Below, piece by piece: positions 1-10,800 of a DNA stretch of 64,000 bases. This DNA is from Lepidodermella squamata (lineage: Eukaryota > Gastrotricha): the NCBI GenBank assembly GCA_047495785.1, contig JBLDXI010000029.1, positions 992,001 to 1,056,000 on the forward strand. The letters run 5' to 3'. A program made the translations under genes and the position numbers. The notes under the pieces were generated by a model. The model was not told the origin of the DNA. It did not search any database and worked only from the letters and a program-made list of their open reading frames with translations. Within the stretch, counting starts at the first letter, position 1. Each line of letters opens with the position of its first letter.

Positions 1-2189
1 AACGTCCGGCCGATGGGCAACTGCTCAGCTTGTTCGCAGTTCCAAATTTGCTGAATTACAGCCCAAACGTTTGATTTAACGATGTCGAGAAGCCGCTTAC
101 GACGAGCGTGGTCGAGCCTAACCAGCCAATAGGTCGCAATCGGAGCTCGAAATTCTGACCAGTTTTCTGCAACTTCGAGCAAAACCGCATCAGTTTCAGC
201 CTCTGTTTTCCCAGGAAATCTGATGTGAAGCGCTCTGAGGCACTCAAGACATGCATTGGCCAGATTCTCGTCCACTTCCGTCGAGCTTTGGTTGTTGGTC
301 AATACTGGAGCTGACGTTGAAGTTATCAATGGTGCAGCGGTGTGGACGCGTGCTGACCTCGGAAGTCGTAAAGGGGGCGGAGCTTCGTTAGCTGCTCTTA
401 CGAGAGACTGGTCTCGAGTAGATTGAGTCCCATTCCGGCCTGTATGACCGGCAGTTTTGTTTGCCAGCGGAGCATTGCGTGACTTCTTTGACTTACGGCC
501 GGGTCCTTCGCTGCCGTCATCGTCATGCTCCATAATGACATCTTCCTCCAGATCCGAAAATTTTTGAGCGAGTATGTTGTACAGTTGGGCCTGTTCTGGG
601 TTATTAGCATCGTCACTACTGCCGTTGAGCTTTGAGAGACGCTCAAACACTTCCTCTTCTTTCGGAGCGCGAAGGTAAGTATGCTCTATTTCGCGCATTA
701 ACATAGCCGATCGAGTTGGTAGCAGGGCAGCGCATGCACCAAGCAGCAGCTTTCCAAAACGCTCTTTGGAGAAGATGTCTGCGGGGGGAAAGACGCGACG
801 AAAAAAACCACAGTGGCGATTTTCGTAATCTTCACGGGCGGCTTCGAGGCGAATCCTGTATAGCGACGTCTCTAGCTCTTCGACTTCACTGTGCCGTGAA
901 AACAGAGCGGATAAATCGTTCTCTGAGCGGCGACTCGGACGCAAGAGCCGACGTTGCGATTGTGTTTTATCGATTGTGGCTGAGGCGAGACGATCAGATA
1001 ATCGAATGTTGAGTAAGCTCATGGTATCTTTTAGAAGTTGCAGTTTCAACTTCTTATCGAGATCAGTATCAGTAGCGAAGCTAGGGGACCGGTTGACTTC
1101 AAGGAGCCATGGCTTGAGCTTTTCATCGAGTAATATATCGAAACCAAGTAATTCGAAACACACACTTTCCGCCAATGGAGTATGACCAGGTCTGCAGCTG
1201 CGATAGGCAAGTAGGAGATGAGGCTCCGCAGCAATAATTGTTTTGACGACCAGATCAGTAATGCGGCGCCACAAATGGGCAACATCGATATCGTGCTTTC
1301 GCAAGTATGAGGTAAGGAAACGAAGAGACCGCTTGCTACCGTTCATGCCGGCCGAGTCTCCGCGATCAAATGAGGCATTGTTTTTGTTGACTGCATAGTT
1401 TGTGAGATGCATGAATAACTTGTTGCAATTGTCGTCCGTTGGAGGACGGTAGACTTCGGTGGCAAAACGCACAAGGCCATCCGAGTACAAGAATATTCGA
1501 AGCGGATCACAACTGGTGATCAGAGCATAAATCCTCAAGTCGCATTTAAAACCGTCGATAAGGAATGGTTTATCGATGTACTCTTGAACAACATAACCAT
1601 CGAATTGCCTATCTTGACTTGTACTGCTGGATAGAATTTTATCGAGGTTTTTCGTGAGCCATATTCCGTGACCTTGAGCTCCATTAGCAGGTTTCACAAT
1701 AAAGAACTTCATTTTCTTGGCGTTCTTCAGCTCCCGATAATAGGAAATAAGAGATGACATATCAGTCGGTAGGTTCCACGTTTTGGGTACAAAGTCAAAC
1801 TCTTCTGGATGAGCCTTGGCCAGTTTCGCCATATTTCTCGCAAGAGTGTCTTTGCGGCTGATCTCACTCATTCCAGGAAAATGATTGATTTTCTGATATG
1901 GTTTGAGCTCGGCAACTCTTTCGGCACTGATAAAGGCATCGTTCCATATCAAAAACGTGTTAGTGTTCTGTTCGGTATTGGGGTAAAATCCACTGTGCTG
2001 GACGGCGTTGTATACAACATTGTACTTTGTTCCGCTGAGATCTGCCTCCAGGACAGACAGCGAAGAAGCCGATGTACGCGGCTCTTTTAAACGCTCGTCG
2101 GGATCCGCATGGCTCTCGTAATGTTGAGATCTGTGCCTGTGCTCACCATCTAATGTAAAAGATGAGCCCAAACTTGATGAATAGGCCAT
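1..2189 (-). CDS. TTLL-family tubulin polyglutamylase, partial (C-terminus off the left edge)
   Basis: One uninterrupted frame of about 729 codons runs from the ATG at 2189 off the left edge, with no intron visible. Tubulin tyrosine ligase-like enzymes use ATP to add glutamate (or tyrosine/glycine) to tubulin tails on axonemal and neuronal microtubules. The family signature is seen in order: KINHFPGMSEISRKD near residue 90, the ATP-grasp segment FFIVKPANGAQGHGIWL near 160, DGFKCDLRIYAL near 205, MHLTNYAVNKNN near 250, and FELLGFDILLD followed by PWLLEVNRSPSF near 345-365. Spacing and motifs look most like the TTLL6/7/13-type polyglutamylases. The tail after about residue 450 is charged, low-complexity and not conserved. 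A divergent promoter is shared with the PHD gene at 3175. LRRC49, a subunit of a tubulin polyglutamylase complex, is encoded at 49-53 kb. The exact paralogue is uncertain. Confidence 0.9.
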   Translation of the reverse strand, partial: MAYSSSLGSSFTLDGEHRHRSQHYESHADPDERLKEPRTSASSLSVLEADLSGTKYNVVYNAVQHSGFYPNTEQNTNTFLIWNDAFISAERVAELKPYQKINHFPGMSEISRKDTLARNMAKLAKAHPEEFDFVPKTWNLPTDMSSLISYYRELKNAKKMKFFIVKPANGAQGHGIWLTKNLDKILSSSTSQDRQFDGYVVQEYIDKPFLIDGFKCDLRIYALITSCDPLRIFLYSDGLVRFATEVYRPPTDDNCNKLFMHLTNYAVNKNNASFDRGDSAGMNGSKRSLRFLTSYLRKHDIDVAHLWRRITDLVVKTIIAAEPHLLLAYRSCRPGHTPLAESVCFELLGFDILLDEKLKPWLLEVNRSPSFATDTDLDKKLKLQLLKDTMSLLNIRLSDRLASATIDKTQSQRRLLRPSRRSENDLSALFSRHSEVEELETSLYRIRLEAAREDYENRHCGFFRRVFPPADIFSKERFGKLLLGACAALLPTRSAMLMREIEHTYLRAPKEEEVFERLSKLNGSSDDANNPEQAQLYNILAQKFSDLEEDVIMEHDDDGSEGPGRKSKKSRNAPLANKTAGHTGRNGTQSTRDQSLVRAANEAPPPLRLPRSARVHTAAPLITSTSAPVLTNNQSSTEVDENLANACLECLRALHIRFPGKTEAETDAVLLEVAENWSEFRAPIATYWLVRLDHARRKRLLDIVKSNVWAVIQQIWNCEQAEQLPIGRT

Positions 2190-3174
2190 TATCTAAATCA
2201 AAAAGTCGTAAATGTAAAACTGGGTCACGAGATGTGACATCAAATGATGAATATTGCTTCACAGATCAGATGGTCAAGGATTGAAGCAATACTTTTTAAC
2301 ATCCCAATTCCGCAATATTACCGCTACAAACCATCATTCAGAGCTAAAGCTGTAGCGAAACGTTGTTCAAACATGTAACGTGTGCTACTTGCAATCGGTT
2401 GAAGCGCAGTCCGTGCATCATTCATCGAACCACTAAACTATAGGCCAGCCACTGCAAACAAAGACGCTTTTTCCTTAGATACAATTCTTTTTTATTAAAA
2501 TCTATTATAATATGTATTTAAAACAATTAATATATTTTGCATATAAATGTGTCACAGCGAATTTTTAAAAATTTTCGCGCGCATGCCTCGCAGTGGTTGC
2601 GCTGTTTATTCGCGCTGGCCGGCTTTTTGATTGTCTTGAAGAGGTCCATGGATGTCACGCTAATCATGCCAAGTGTTTGAGTGTTTGACTGCACGTTCAA
2701 CTCACAGTGGTGCAAACACCGCCCACTGTAGGCTTAACAGTCTGCTCAGGCTATTGAAGTGCATGTTCTTTGAAGCTTTCAACGTGCTCTTGCGTTTTGA
2801 ACTTGCCATTGAACCTGTTACCTTGAGCCTTGAGCCCGAAAACTGATCGTCTAGAATCAGTTGAGATTCAAATTAAATATGAATATCCAAGGTGGGTTCA
2901 CTTGTTTCAAATGAGAGCATGACGCTAAGTTTCTATTATTTTCTCTTCGCGCCATAAGCGGAGGCCAAGCGTGGCTGTTAGCTGTTGCTTCGTCGTTTGT
3001 TTCGAACGGATGAAGCATCAGCACCAGCTAAATTTTCTTATTTTTGAGCTCCATTCTTTTCGTGCGAAACACTCTGATGAGTAATTAATATTATACCAGT
3101 ATTTATTCTTCTTTCCAGGGTAGTCGGCTTTTAATGTTTTTGTTTTGATTGTCGAACACCAAACTAACACGCAG
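2190..3174. other. divergent intergenic region
   Basis: This 985-nt gap lies between the oppositely transcribed TTLL and PHF7-like genes and should hold both promoters. It is AT-rich around 2480-2560. I see no convincing coding stretch, RNA gene or clear TATA box. A GCAG lies immediately before the PHF7-like ATG and could be a 5'-UTR or trans-splice acceptor, but the sequence alone does not show this. Confidence 0.5.
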
Positions 3175-4368
3175 ATGCCTCGACGTCAGCTGAGCCGCAA
3201 AACCATCGAAGCGAAACCGACATCCGAAACTGACAAGTGTTTGTTTTGTGCCCGCGGCCCTGATCATGAGAACGCCGCTGTTGGCCCGATCTATTCTAAA
3301 GACGGCATATTTGCCCATAAAAACTGTCTGTACTTCGGCGCCGGTCTTGCTCAGCAGTCAGATGTCGAGACAGACTCTGAAGGTGCTGATCAGTTGTTTT
3401 TCTTCCAAATAAGTGCAATTCGGAAAGAAGAGAAACGGTCTCAGAAGCTACGCTGTAGCTTCTGCAAGCTTCCTAATGCTTCGGCCGGCTGTCTCAACAA
3501 AAAGTGCAAGAAAAAATTCCACTTTCCCTGCGGCCTCGAAAACCAAGTTCTATTCAACTTTCGCGAATTTACCTCAGCGTGTTCGGAGCACCAGGAGAAG
3601 CAGGAGCCGCACACGGCTAATGTTGATCTGATCTGCCACATCTGCCAAGACGACGTGGATTCGACTCCGTCTTACCATCAAGTTTACTGCCCATGTTGCA
3701 AGAGGTGGGTCCACAGGCGCTGCGTCCAGTTATGGGCTTACAAGGCCGGGGTTCATCATTTGAGATGCCCAATGTGCAACACTGGTGAAGAATTCAAGGA
3801 GGAACTATTCCGCCTTGGCTTCGAATTGCCTGATCGAGACGGTAAAAGCTTTTTTATTACTTATTTTTCTCTTATAATTCTTTGCAATTTAGCTGAATGG
3901 GAGCGCGAAGGCATGTATCGTGAGCAGGAAGAAGGAACTTTCCTGCGTTGTGCAGCTGAAGAATGCCAATGCCCAAAGGGTCGCGACTTTTCAGCCAGGA
4001 AAGGCATGCAAGAACTCATCGCCTGCGTTGTTTGCGGCGAATTCGCCGTTCATCGCCAATGTATCGACGATTATTCTAAAGAGCTGAACAGCCACTCGGT
4101 CGACGTTTGGTGGTGCGAACTTTGCGAGCGGGTTGAGCTGAAACTCGAATCGCAGCGGCTAATCGAGCAATTGTACCGGGAAAGAGTTGCTAGTCGAACC
4201 GGCGGCTTTTTCACGGCTGAGAATTCGTTGAAAGGGGCGGACTCGCCGAAAGCTATCACAATAAGTGACAGCGCGTCAGACTCAGTCCACTCTAGTACCT
4301 CGGCAAGTGCGATAAGTAACGAAGAAGCTCCGGCTGCGAAAAAGGCGCGAACTGTTCGTAGAATCTGA
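3175..4368 (+). CDS. PHF7/G2E3-like ePHD-RING-PHD protein
   Basis: Two exons, 3175-3841 and 3893-4368, give 380 aa. The 51-nt intron at 3842-3892 (GTAAAA...TTTAG) is a multiple of three without a stop, so the unspliced DNA also reads through. Removing it gives PDRDAEWE, matching the conserved PERDASWE stretch of vertebrate PHF7/G2E3. An extended PHD finger comes first (CLFC ... AHKNC; CSFC ... KKFHFPC ... CSEH), then a PHD/RING-like finger (CHIC ... CPCC ... HRRC ... CPMC), then a third zinc finger (CAAEECQC ... CVVC ... HRQC ... WWCELC). PHF7 proteins are nuclear histone readers with E3 ubiquitin-ligase activity. There is no HECT domain, so PHF7 fits better than full-length G2E3. The C-terminus is Ser-rich and ends in a basic patch. 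The ATG at 3175 follows GCAG. Confidence 0.85.
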   Translation: MPRRQLSRKTIEAKPTSETDKCLFCARGPDHENAAVGPIYSKDGIFAHKNCLYFGAGLAQQSDVETDSEGADQLFFFQISAIRKEEKRSQKLRCSFCKLPNASAGCLNKKCKKKFHFPCGLENQVLFNFREFTSACSEHQEKQEPHTANVDLICHICQDDVDSTPSYHQVYCPCCKRWVHRRCVQLWAYKAGVHHLRCPMCNTGEEFKEELFRLGFELPDRDGKSFFITYFSLIILCNLAEWEREGMYREQEEGTFLRCAAEECQCPKGRDFSARKGMQELIACVVCGEFAVHRQCIDDYSKELNSHSVDVWWCELCERVELKLESQRLIEQLYRERVASRTGGFFTAENSLKGADSPKAITISDSASDSVHSSTSASAISNEEAPAAKKARTVRRI

Positions 4369-4410
4369 GCTTTTCTCGTCACTTGTTGACTTTGATTTCG
4401 TTTTAAATAG

Positions 4411-4626
4411 GTGAAAGACGAGCCGAGACCGTCGTCGAAACCCGGTAATTTTTTCGATTCTCTAAAATCGCCACCGGGTCGAGTAGTTGCTGGTTTAAAC
4501 AGCGAGAAGAAGCTATTTCCGCTGTTTGACAAGTTGAAGCGAACACCGGGCGACGATTCTTCTAATCGGCTAACCCCGCCCCTGGTTCCAATCCCTGTCT
4601 CAGTTCATTCACTTGTTGTCGAGTAG
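4411..4626 (+). other. possible alternative 3' exon of the PHF7-like gene
   Basis: An acceptor-like TTTTAAATAG ends at 4410, and an open frame of 71 codons runs to a stop at 4626. It encodes a charged, proline-rich segment (KDEPRPSSKPGNFF, KLFPLFDKLKRTPGDD) whose composition resembles coding DNA. Joining it in frame to the PHF7-like exon needs a phase-0 donor such as the weak GTTCGT at 4354. The better donor GTAGAA at 4358 would enter another frame and stop after about 12 residues. It is either an alternative C-terminus or chance. Confidence 0.35.
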
Positions 4627-4836
4627 GAATTTGAATCTCTGAATTTTACTCGTGATGAGAAACCGTGATACTTATTGATTCTTGTTTCTCGGTTTTTATC
4701 CTATTCGTTCTTTTTCCGTGTTTCTTTTTTCTTTCTGAATTATAATGTAATTTCGATTTTTGCCTGCTCGAAAAAAATGCGTGTAAAATCAAATACATGT
4801 TCTTATTATTTGTGTTTTTTGATAGAATAAATAATA

Positions 4837-7800
4837 ATGACTAGTAAAGCGAATCGTTCGATTTTAAAAATCACCCTAGACCAATCGCGGCTAGGTGATA
4901 CGGCTAATATCGATGAATTAATGCCGCGGATGAATCGAAGGCGGAACCGCGTTTCATTCAGCGAATCGATTGCTGTTAAAGAAATCGCGACTCGGCTTGA
5001 AGAGAAGGAAAAAGCGGCTGCCGAGGCGATGAAGCAACAGCAGCAGCAGCAGCATCAATTCAACGATAGCCCTCAAGTTTTACAGCAAGAAAATCGACCG
5101 CCTGGTATCACTCCAGTTGCCCAGAAACAAATATTGAAATCGTACCAAAATTGGTCGTTGAATGACCAAATTCGTCGGTTAAGTTCTGAATCGAACTACG
5201 ACGATGAAGAGCCGAGTCAGGGCGGTCCTCTGCAGCCGAAGTTGACCGCTAATAACCGCCACTTGTCGTTTTTCATCGACCCTGATGATGAAGAGGAGCG
5301 TCTGGCCGACGAACAGGCGTTTCAAAATGCTGAAATGACGATTTTAAATGCAACTGTTGCGCCTAGTATCATGGAACGCTCGCAGAACTTCTCGCCTAAT
5401 GATGATTTTTCGCGATTTCTGGCTGGCGAGGATATAATTGAGCCGTACGATATGGATATCTCCGAGGCGTGTGTTGAAGAGGAAGAGCCGATGCTGAATT
5501 TGCCGCCGAGTTTGTCAGACTTGCAAGACAGTGAATCTGAGCCTCAGGCACCTCTGACGAGAATTCACGATGACATTATGGACTTGGACAGTGAAGTTAT
5601 GAGGTGAGGATGTTAGCATTAAAATAATTTTCAAAATAATTATATTCAGATTCGGTTATTCATCAGCTCGCGAAACCGACTGCCCTTTAGATAGAGTCAA
5701 ATTAAAATTGCAGCGAATCGAAATTTAGTGATTACCTTGTTTTTCCCGATACTGCTATCCGAAATCAACCCGAATACCTGTTAGCTAATTATTAATGATT
5801 GCGAAATCCGATTTTATTTGTAATATAAGGCTCATTGAAATTTCAACCGGTGAAAATTCTGATTTTGTGACTAATTTTGACGTTGAATGAGAATTTTAAA
5901 TAAAAAAATATTTAGCGAAACCAAATTTCAAAGCTTCGCACCAAACGCATACTTGAGTATTTGTATTTGAATATTATAATGATAAGAATATATTATAACC
6001 CGAAAAATAGCGCTACGGTGGCCAATTTTCGTTTCTTCATTCAGTTGCGACTTTTTTTTATAATATTTCTAGTTATCATCCTCAGGCAATTGGAAAGTAG
6101 GCCAAATATCGTTGGCATACTATTTTTTTGGGCTTCTAGCAATTGACCTCGAAATTCCCAAAAATTAAAATAATCGTTTTGGGCAAGTAAATTTTTAAAT
6201 TCGGTTACGCCAAGATATTTACCCATTGAAAATATCGGACTATTTTTGTCGAGTAATTTTTCATGTTTTAACTTCAATTTTCGAGTGTAAATTTCACAAC
6301 GAAATGCCAGTTTTTCAGGATATGTTTTGCTTCTCAACTTGATTTTTAATGAATTGATGAATTTATTCATTTTCAATTTAGAGAGAAAGACCTCTCGTTT
6401 GAAGAGGCGTTTGGTTTGCAACAAGGACCTCGTAAATCCCTCGTTTCAAATGCCTCCATTTCATCGCTACCGCCCACCGGTCAAGCCTATGCCGCCAGTC
6501 AAGAGCAAGAATCAATCACAGAAGTCTCAATGGCCTGCCCCAATACATACACCATCATCAACAATACCATCGACGAGCCGCGAAATGGGCGGCTTTCGAC
6601 GTCAATCAATAGCTCGTGGAACCAACCGAGTGGTATGAGCAATGTCCTGGATTTCAGCGCACACGCTGATGGCAACAAGAGCCAGCACAACTTATCGGCG
6701 ATTTCAACTGGTTCGAAGCAGCTTTTGATGCCGCAACCGCCTGTTCCGTGTGAGAATTTCAACTCGCCACTGCGGAAAGATAGGCGCAGGACTTTTGTCG
6801 TTGTGCATCGGTCGCAGGATCGCGAGCAACGGCGCGAGAAAATGTTGCGGGAACGCGCCAGTTTTGAGCCGACCAATTTTATGAACTGCTCCCAGTCGAA
6901 TGTGAGCTTGCTCGAGCCGAAGTTGACGAATAAACAAAAGCAACAGGCCGCCGAACAAGCTGAACAAGAGCAAGTTGCGGAAAGTCAAGGTTTGAAAGTA
7001 CTATTTACCCGTTAACAAGAGAAAAGTGGGGTTTGGCGAAATTGTTGACATCATGAGATTTTATGCCGCTTTCAAGAAAGATATCAAAAACAGGTTGATA
7101 GTCATCAGAGTTGCTGAGGAGATGGGCTTCAAAGTTTAAAGCTAAAAATGGCTAATTTCGTAAAATGCGCGCTTAAAATATTCAGTTTTTATTGCATCAA
7201 TTGATAATTCTTCGCGCAATTAATTCGGATGTCTTCTCTAATGCGCAGTCGAGATTTTTTTGGGTAACCTGAGGTGAGGAATCTAACTACAGTGAAAGTT
7301 GTTTAAACCGGAGCGGTCTAAACCGGACGATTTCGGGTGGCTCGATCCGAAAGTGTGGATTTTACATTATAGTTTATTGTCTAAACCGGACTGGTGGTAT
7401 AAACCGGACGGATTTCGGGGTCGAAGTCCGGTTTATGCAATAAAAAGGCCAATTTTCTATATAATTATGAAGAAAGTGCCAGCCCCTGCATGACAAGAGT
7501 AGCCTCAAAATTTCGAAAAAAATTAACTTCCAAATTATTGTGAATATAGCTGAACATGTTGATTATTTATATTAAAATTGTCGATTCCGTACTCAAAAAC
7601 TATTACTTAGCTTGTAAAACTTGAAAATTCTATGAATTTCACGCGGTATTTCCTATACCGGACTCAGTCCGGTTAAAAATAATTCGGACTTTCTCTAAAC
7701 CGGACGATTTTGCCTGGCACGACCTTAGTCCGGTTTAGACAACTTTCACTGTAGATAATCAAATATTTTGATTGAATCAAGCCAGTGCTTCTACGTCAAC

Positions 7801-10800
7801 CTGATCAATAAGCCTTTTCGGCGACACTTTTGGGGTCTACCGTGTTTTGAGGTGGTGAGAGCTTCCTAGAGGTTTGAATTTTAAAAATTCAAAAGCCTCA
7901 AGAAAAACTGAGTAGAAACATCTAGGATCCCAAGAATCGCCTCTCTTCAAGTCAGCACGCATTTTGCCATTTGCTGGAAAATAGAGGAAATACGCCAAAC
8001 CCCCTTTTTCACTTGTTAATGGTCGTTTATTATGCTATTTTAATTCATTAATTTGAATATAATTTCACAACAATTAACGTTCACGGGAAATGAAGAGCAT
8101 GTAGTCTAAATTAACCGAAGATTAGAGCTGAATTGTACATTAGGAACAATATGATTGCCCTTACAATAAGGTTGCTGGTTGCTGGTTCACACTAAAAGCT
8201 AATCTACAAGGCTACCAGTGATTGTACGAGGAATTTTAAAGCCTTCCCAGACGAGCGCAATAAAGGTGTAAAGGCAAATTTACCGCATCAAAATGTAGAG
8301 TTGCACAAGCTCGCTACAGCCAGAGGTACCAATCTCAACTCCGAAGGTATTCGATCAATCAATCTTCATGACAGCTACGGCGTGAATACAAGGCACCTTC
8401 ACCCCAATTCGGCAAGAACACGTTGCCTCTCAATTGGGCCTTGCTTCGAGGAACCAACCTTGCTCAGCGCTTCCTTGAAGTAGTCGAGCGATTTTAATTG
8501 GGAGTAATTGATGGCTCTTATTAGTTCGGGGTCGATCTCACCGACGGGGATAACGTAGCAGTAAATCTGACCGCTTGCTGGTTAAATTCTCTGATGATCC
8601 GACGCCAAAAATGGCCACGCCTTCATCACCTCGATCCGATTCTGAAAAGGCTAAGGATTCCTACCATGAAACTAAGTTCAGCGGCTGTTGTGCCAGGCCG
8701 ACGGCAAAGACCAAGAGTAGTCGATTTGAAGACATTTCTCAAATAATATTGTACGCTTTTTTACTCATTCCTCATAAACGTTCACTCGCTTTCAAGGCCT
8801 AGCACTGCCATGCACCTGACTCGTGTAGGGTGTTTTCAGTCACATTTAAGGTTGCCGGAGGAAATGAGACATATTCCCACATATCAGATCGATATTTGAT
8901 TGGCATCGAACTAGATATCATCACGAAATTCCGACTATTTGGGAGTCGCAATTTATTGTTCTGACTTTATATTTTCATTTCAGACGCCCAGACCATGTCT
9001 CAGCAGTCTCAGCCGTCATCTCAAGTTTCCAAAACATCGAATTACAAGTACACTCTGCCCGAAACGCGAATCCATGCCAATGCTATGGAGCTACTTCAGT
9101 TTTTCTTCGACAATGAACAACTCGAATTCGGCTCGTTGCGAGACACCATCAAAGCTGTAGTCGATGATTTCGACGCCAACCCTCAGCACAGCCCTACGCC
9201 AATCTGGCAGGAAGTTGCGAAACAGCTTGAGAGTGGCACTTTGCCTATGCCGAGTCCAAGTCGGCCTAATGCGCTGCTTGGCGCGTCTTTTTCGTGGACG
9301 CCTAGCATCAACGATATAACGGCAGCTTCGATCGTGTCACCCATTGCGACAACGCCGGTTAGCGTTGAATCGGCGCCAGTTTTAGCTGCGTTCAACGAGA
9401 AATCCGAGCGGGTTAAGAAGTTGGTAGACGAAGTTTCGATTGGCATCGAAAAGCTGAAGGTTACATCGCGATTGGTCCTGCCGACTGCGACAGCGAATTC
9501 GGCTGACAACAAATCGGAACTCATCAGGTTGGTCAACATTTCAATTTACCAATGTTGATAATTGAAACAAGATATCATTTTGGTAATGGGAAAATGCTTT
9601 CTACCATCAAATTTGAGCTTTTACCAACGAAACCAATATCGCCATCAATTTGGATACTTTTGCCATCAAATTGGTTTTTCTTGCCAACAATTGAAATTCT
9701 TTGATTTTAAACAAAATCATCATCTGAGTCAGAATTCGATGATTCGTCATTTTCGACGTCTTCATCATCCCCTTCGCGACTTCCTGGCTTATAAGACAGG
9801 GCCGCAACGGCTTCAGTGGGACGGCCACGCTTGCTTTGCCCTTCAAGTATTACCGAACGGTATTTCTTTGCGATTTTGTGGGTTTTCTTCTTGTGTGCCA
9901 TCTTGTGCGCTTGCAAATAAAATTCGCCGACGTTTCGATGTAAAGACATCATCATCAGGGCTAAAATCAACAAAAACAATAAGGTCGGTAACAATTAAAA
10001 GACACAACAAGAAGACGTCATCGTAAGTTCAAAACAACAGGTAACAAGAATTAGCAAAGCTATTTTTCTACTTGTTGAGACTTATCTTTAATTAATTTAG
10101 CTAGTTTGCGCTCATTTTCCAACCATTCATCATTATATTTATTGAGGGGACTTCTTTTTGAGTGAAGACAGCTTCTGCTGATTTAGTTTCCATAGCATGG
10201 CGACAGGGCCAGATGACGCGACCTGTGAACTTTGGTTGCTGTCTTACAAGAGTAAAGAATTTCCCCTTATTTTTACCTGGGTCCGATGATGCAGCGACAT
10301 TCGGTTCGGTTCCGCTTTCAGGCGCTGGTACCGGTTCCGGGGCATGTACGGGTTCGCCTTTTAGAGCCAGTAACGGATTGAGGTTGTCTTCAGATTCAGG
10401 TGCCGGGCTCTGATCGCCTACAGATGCCGGTGCCAAGATAAGAGCCGGGCCAGTAAGATTGCCTCCAGGTGCCGGCTTAGGATTGCTTTCAGGTGCCGGA
10501 TTAGGATTGCCTTCAGGTGCCAGACTGAGATTACTTTCAGGTGCAGATACCGGGTTTAGATTAGCTCCAGACGAGGGTGCCGAGGGTGACTGCAGAGCAC
10601 CCAGATCTTCGTCGGAGATCTCCGAAAGGCCATCAAATGTCCCAATATTGTCCACCTCCGCCAGTGTTCCGATGACAATGTGCTTCGAAATAATGTCAAA
10701 TTTCTGAAATCATGGCAATTATTGATAATTGATTTGAAAAAATTTCTTCTTGCCTCATCCAAATATGTTTTAATTCTGTCGAAGCCAGCATCGACGTATC

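Noticed and set aside
4071-4532. 153-codon minus-strand open frame
   Set aside because: It overlaps the PHF7-like zinc-finger exon on the other strand and has no domain or splice support.
6041-6424. 127-codon minus-strand frame in KNL1 intron 1
   Set aside because: Lys/Phe/Leu-rich translation of AT-rich intron DNA that runs into the exon. No splice signals or domain.
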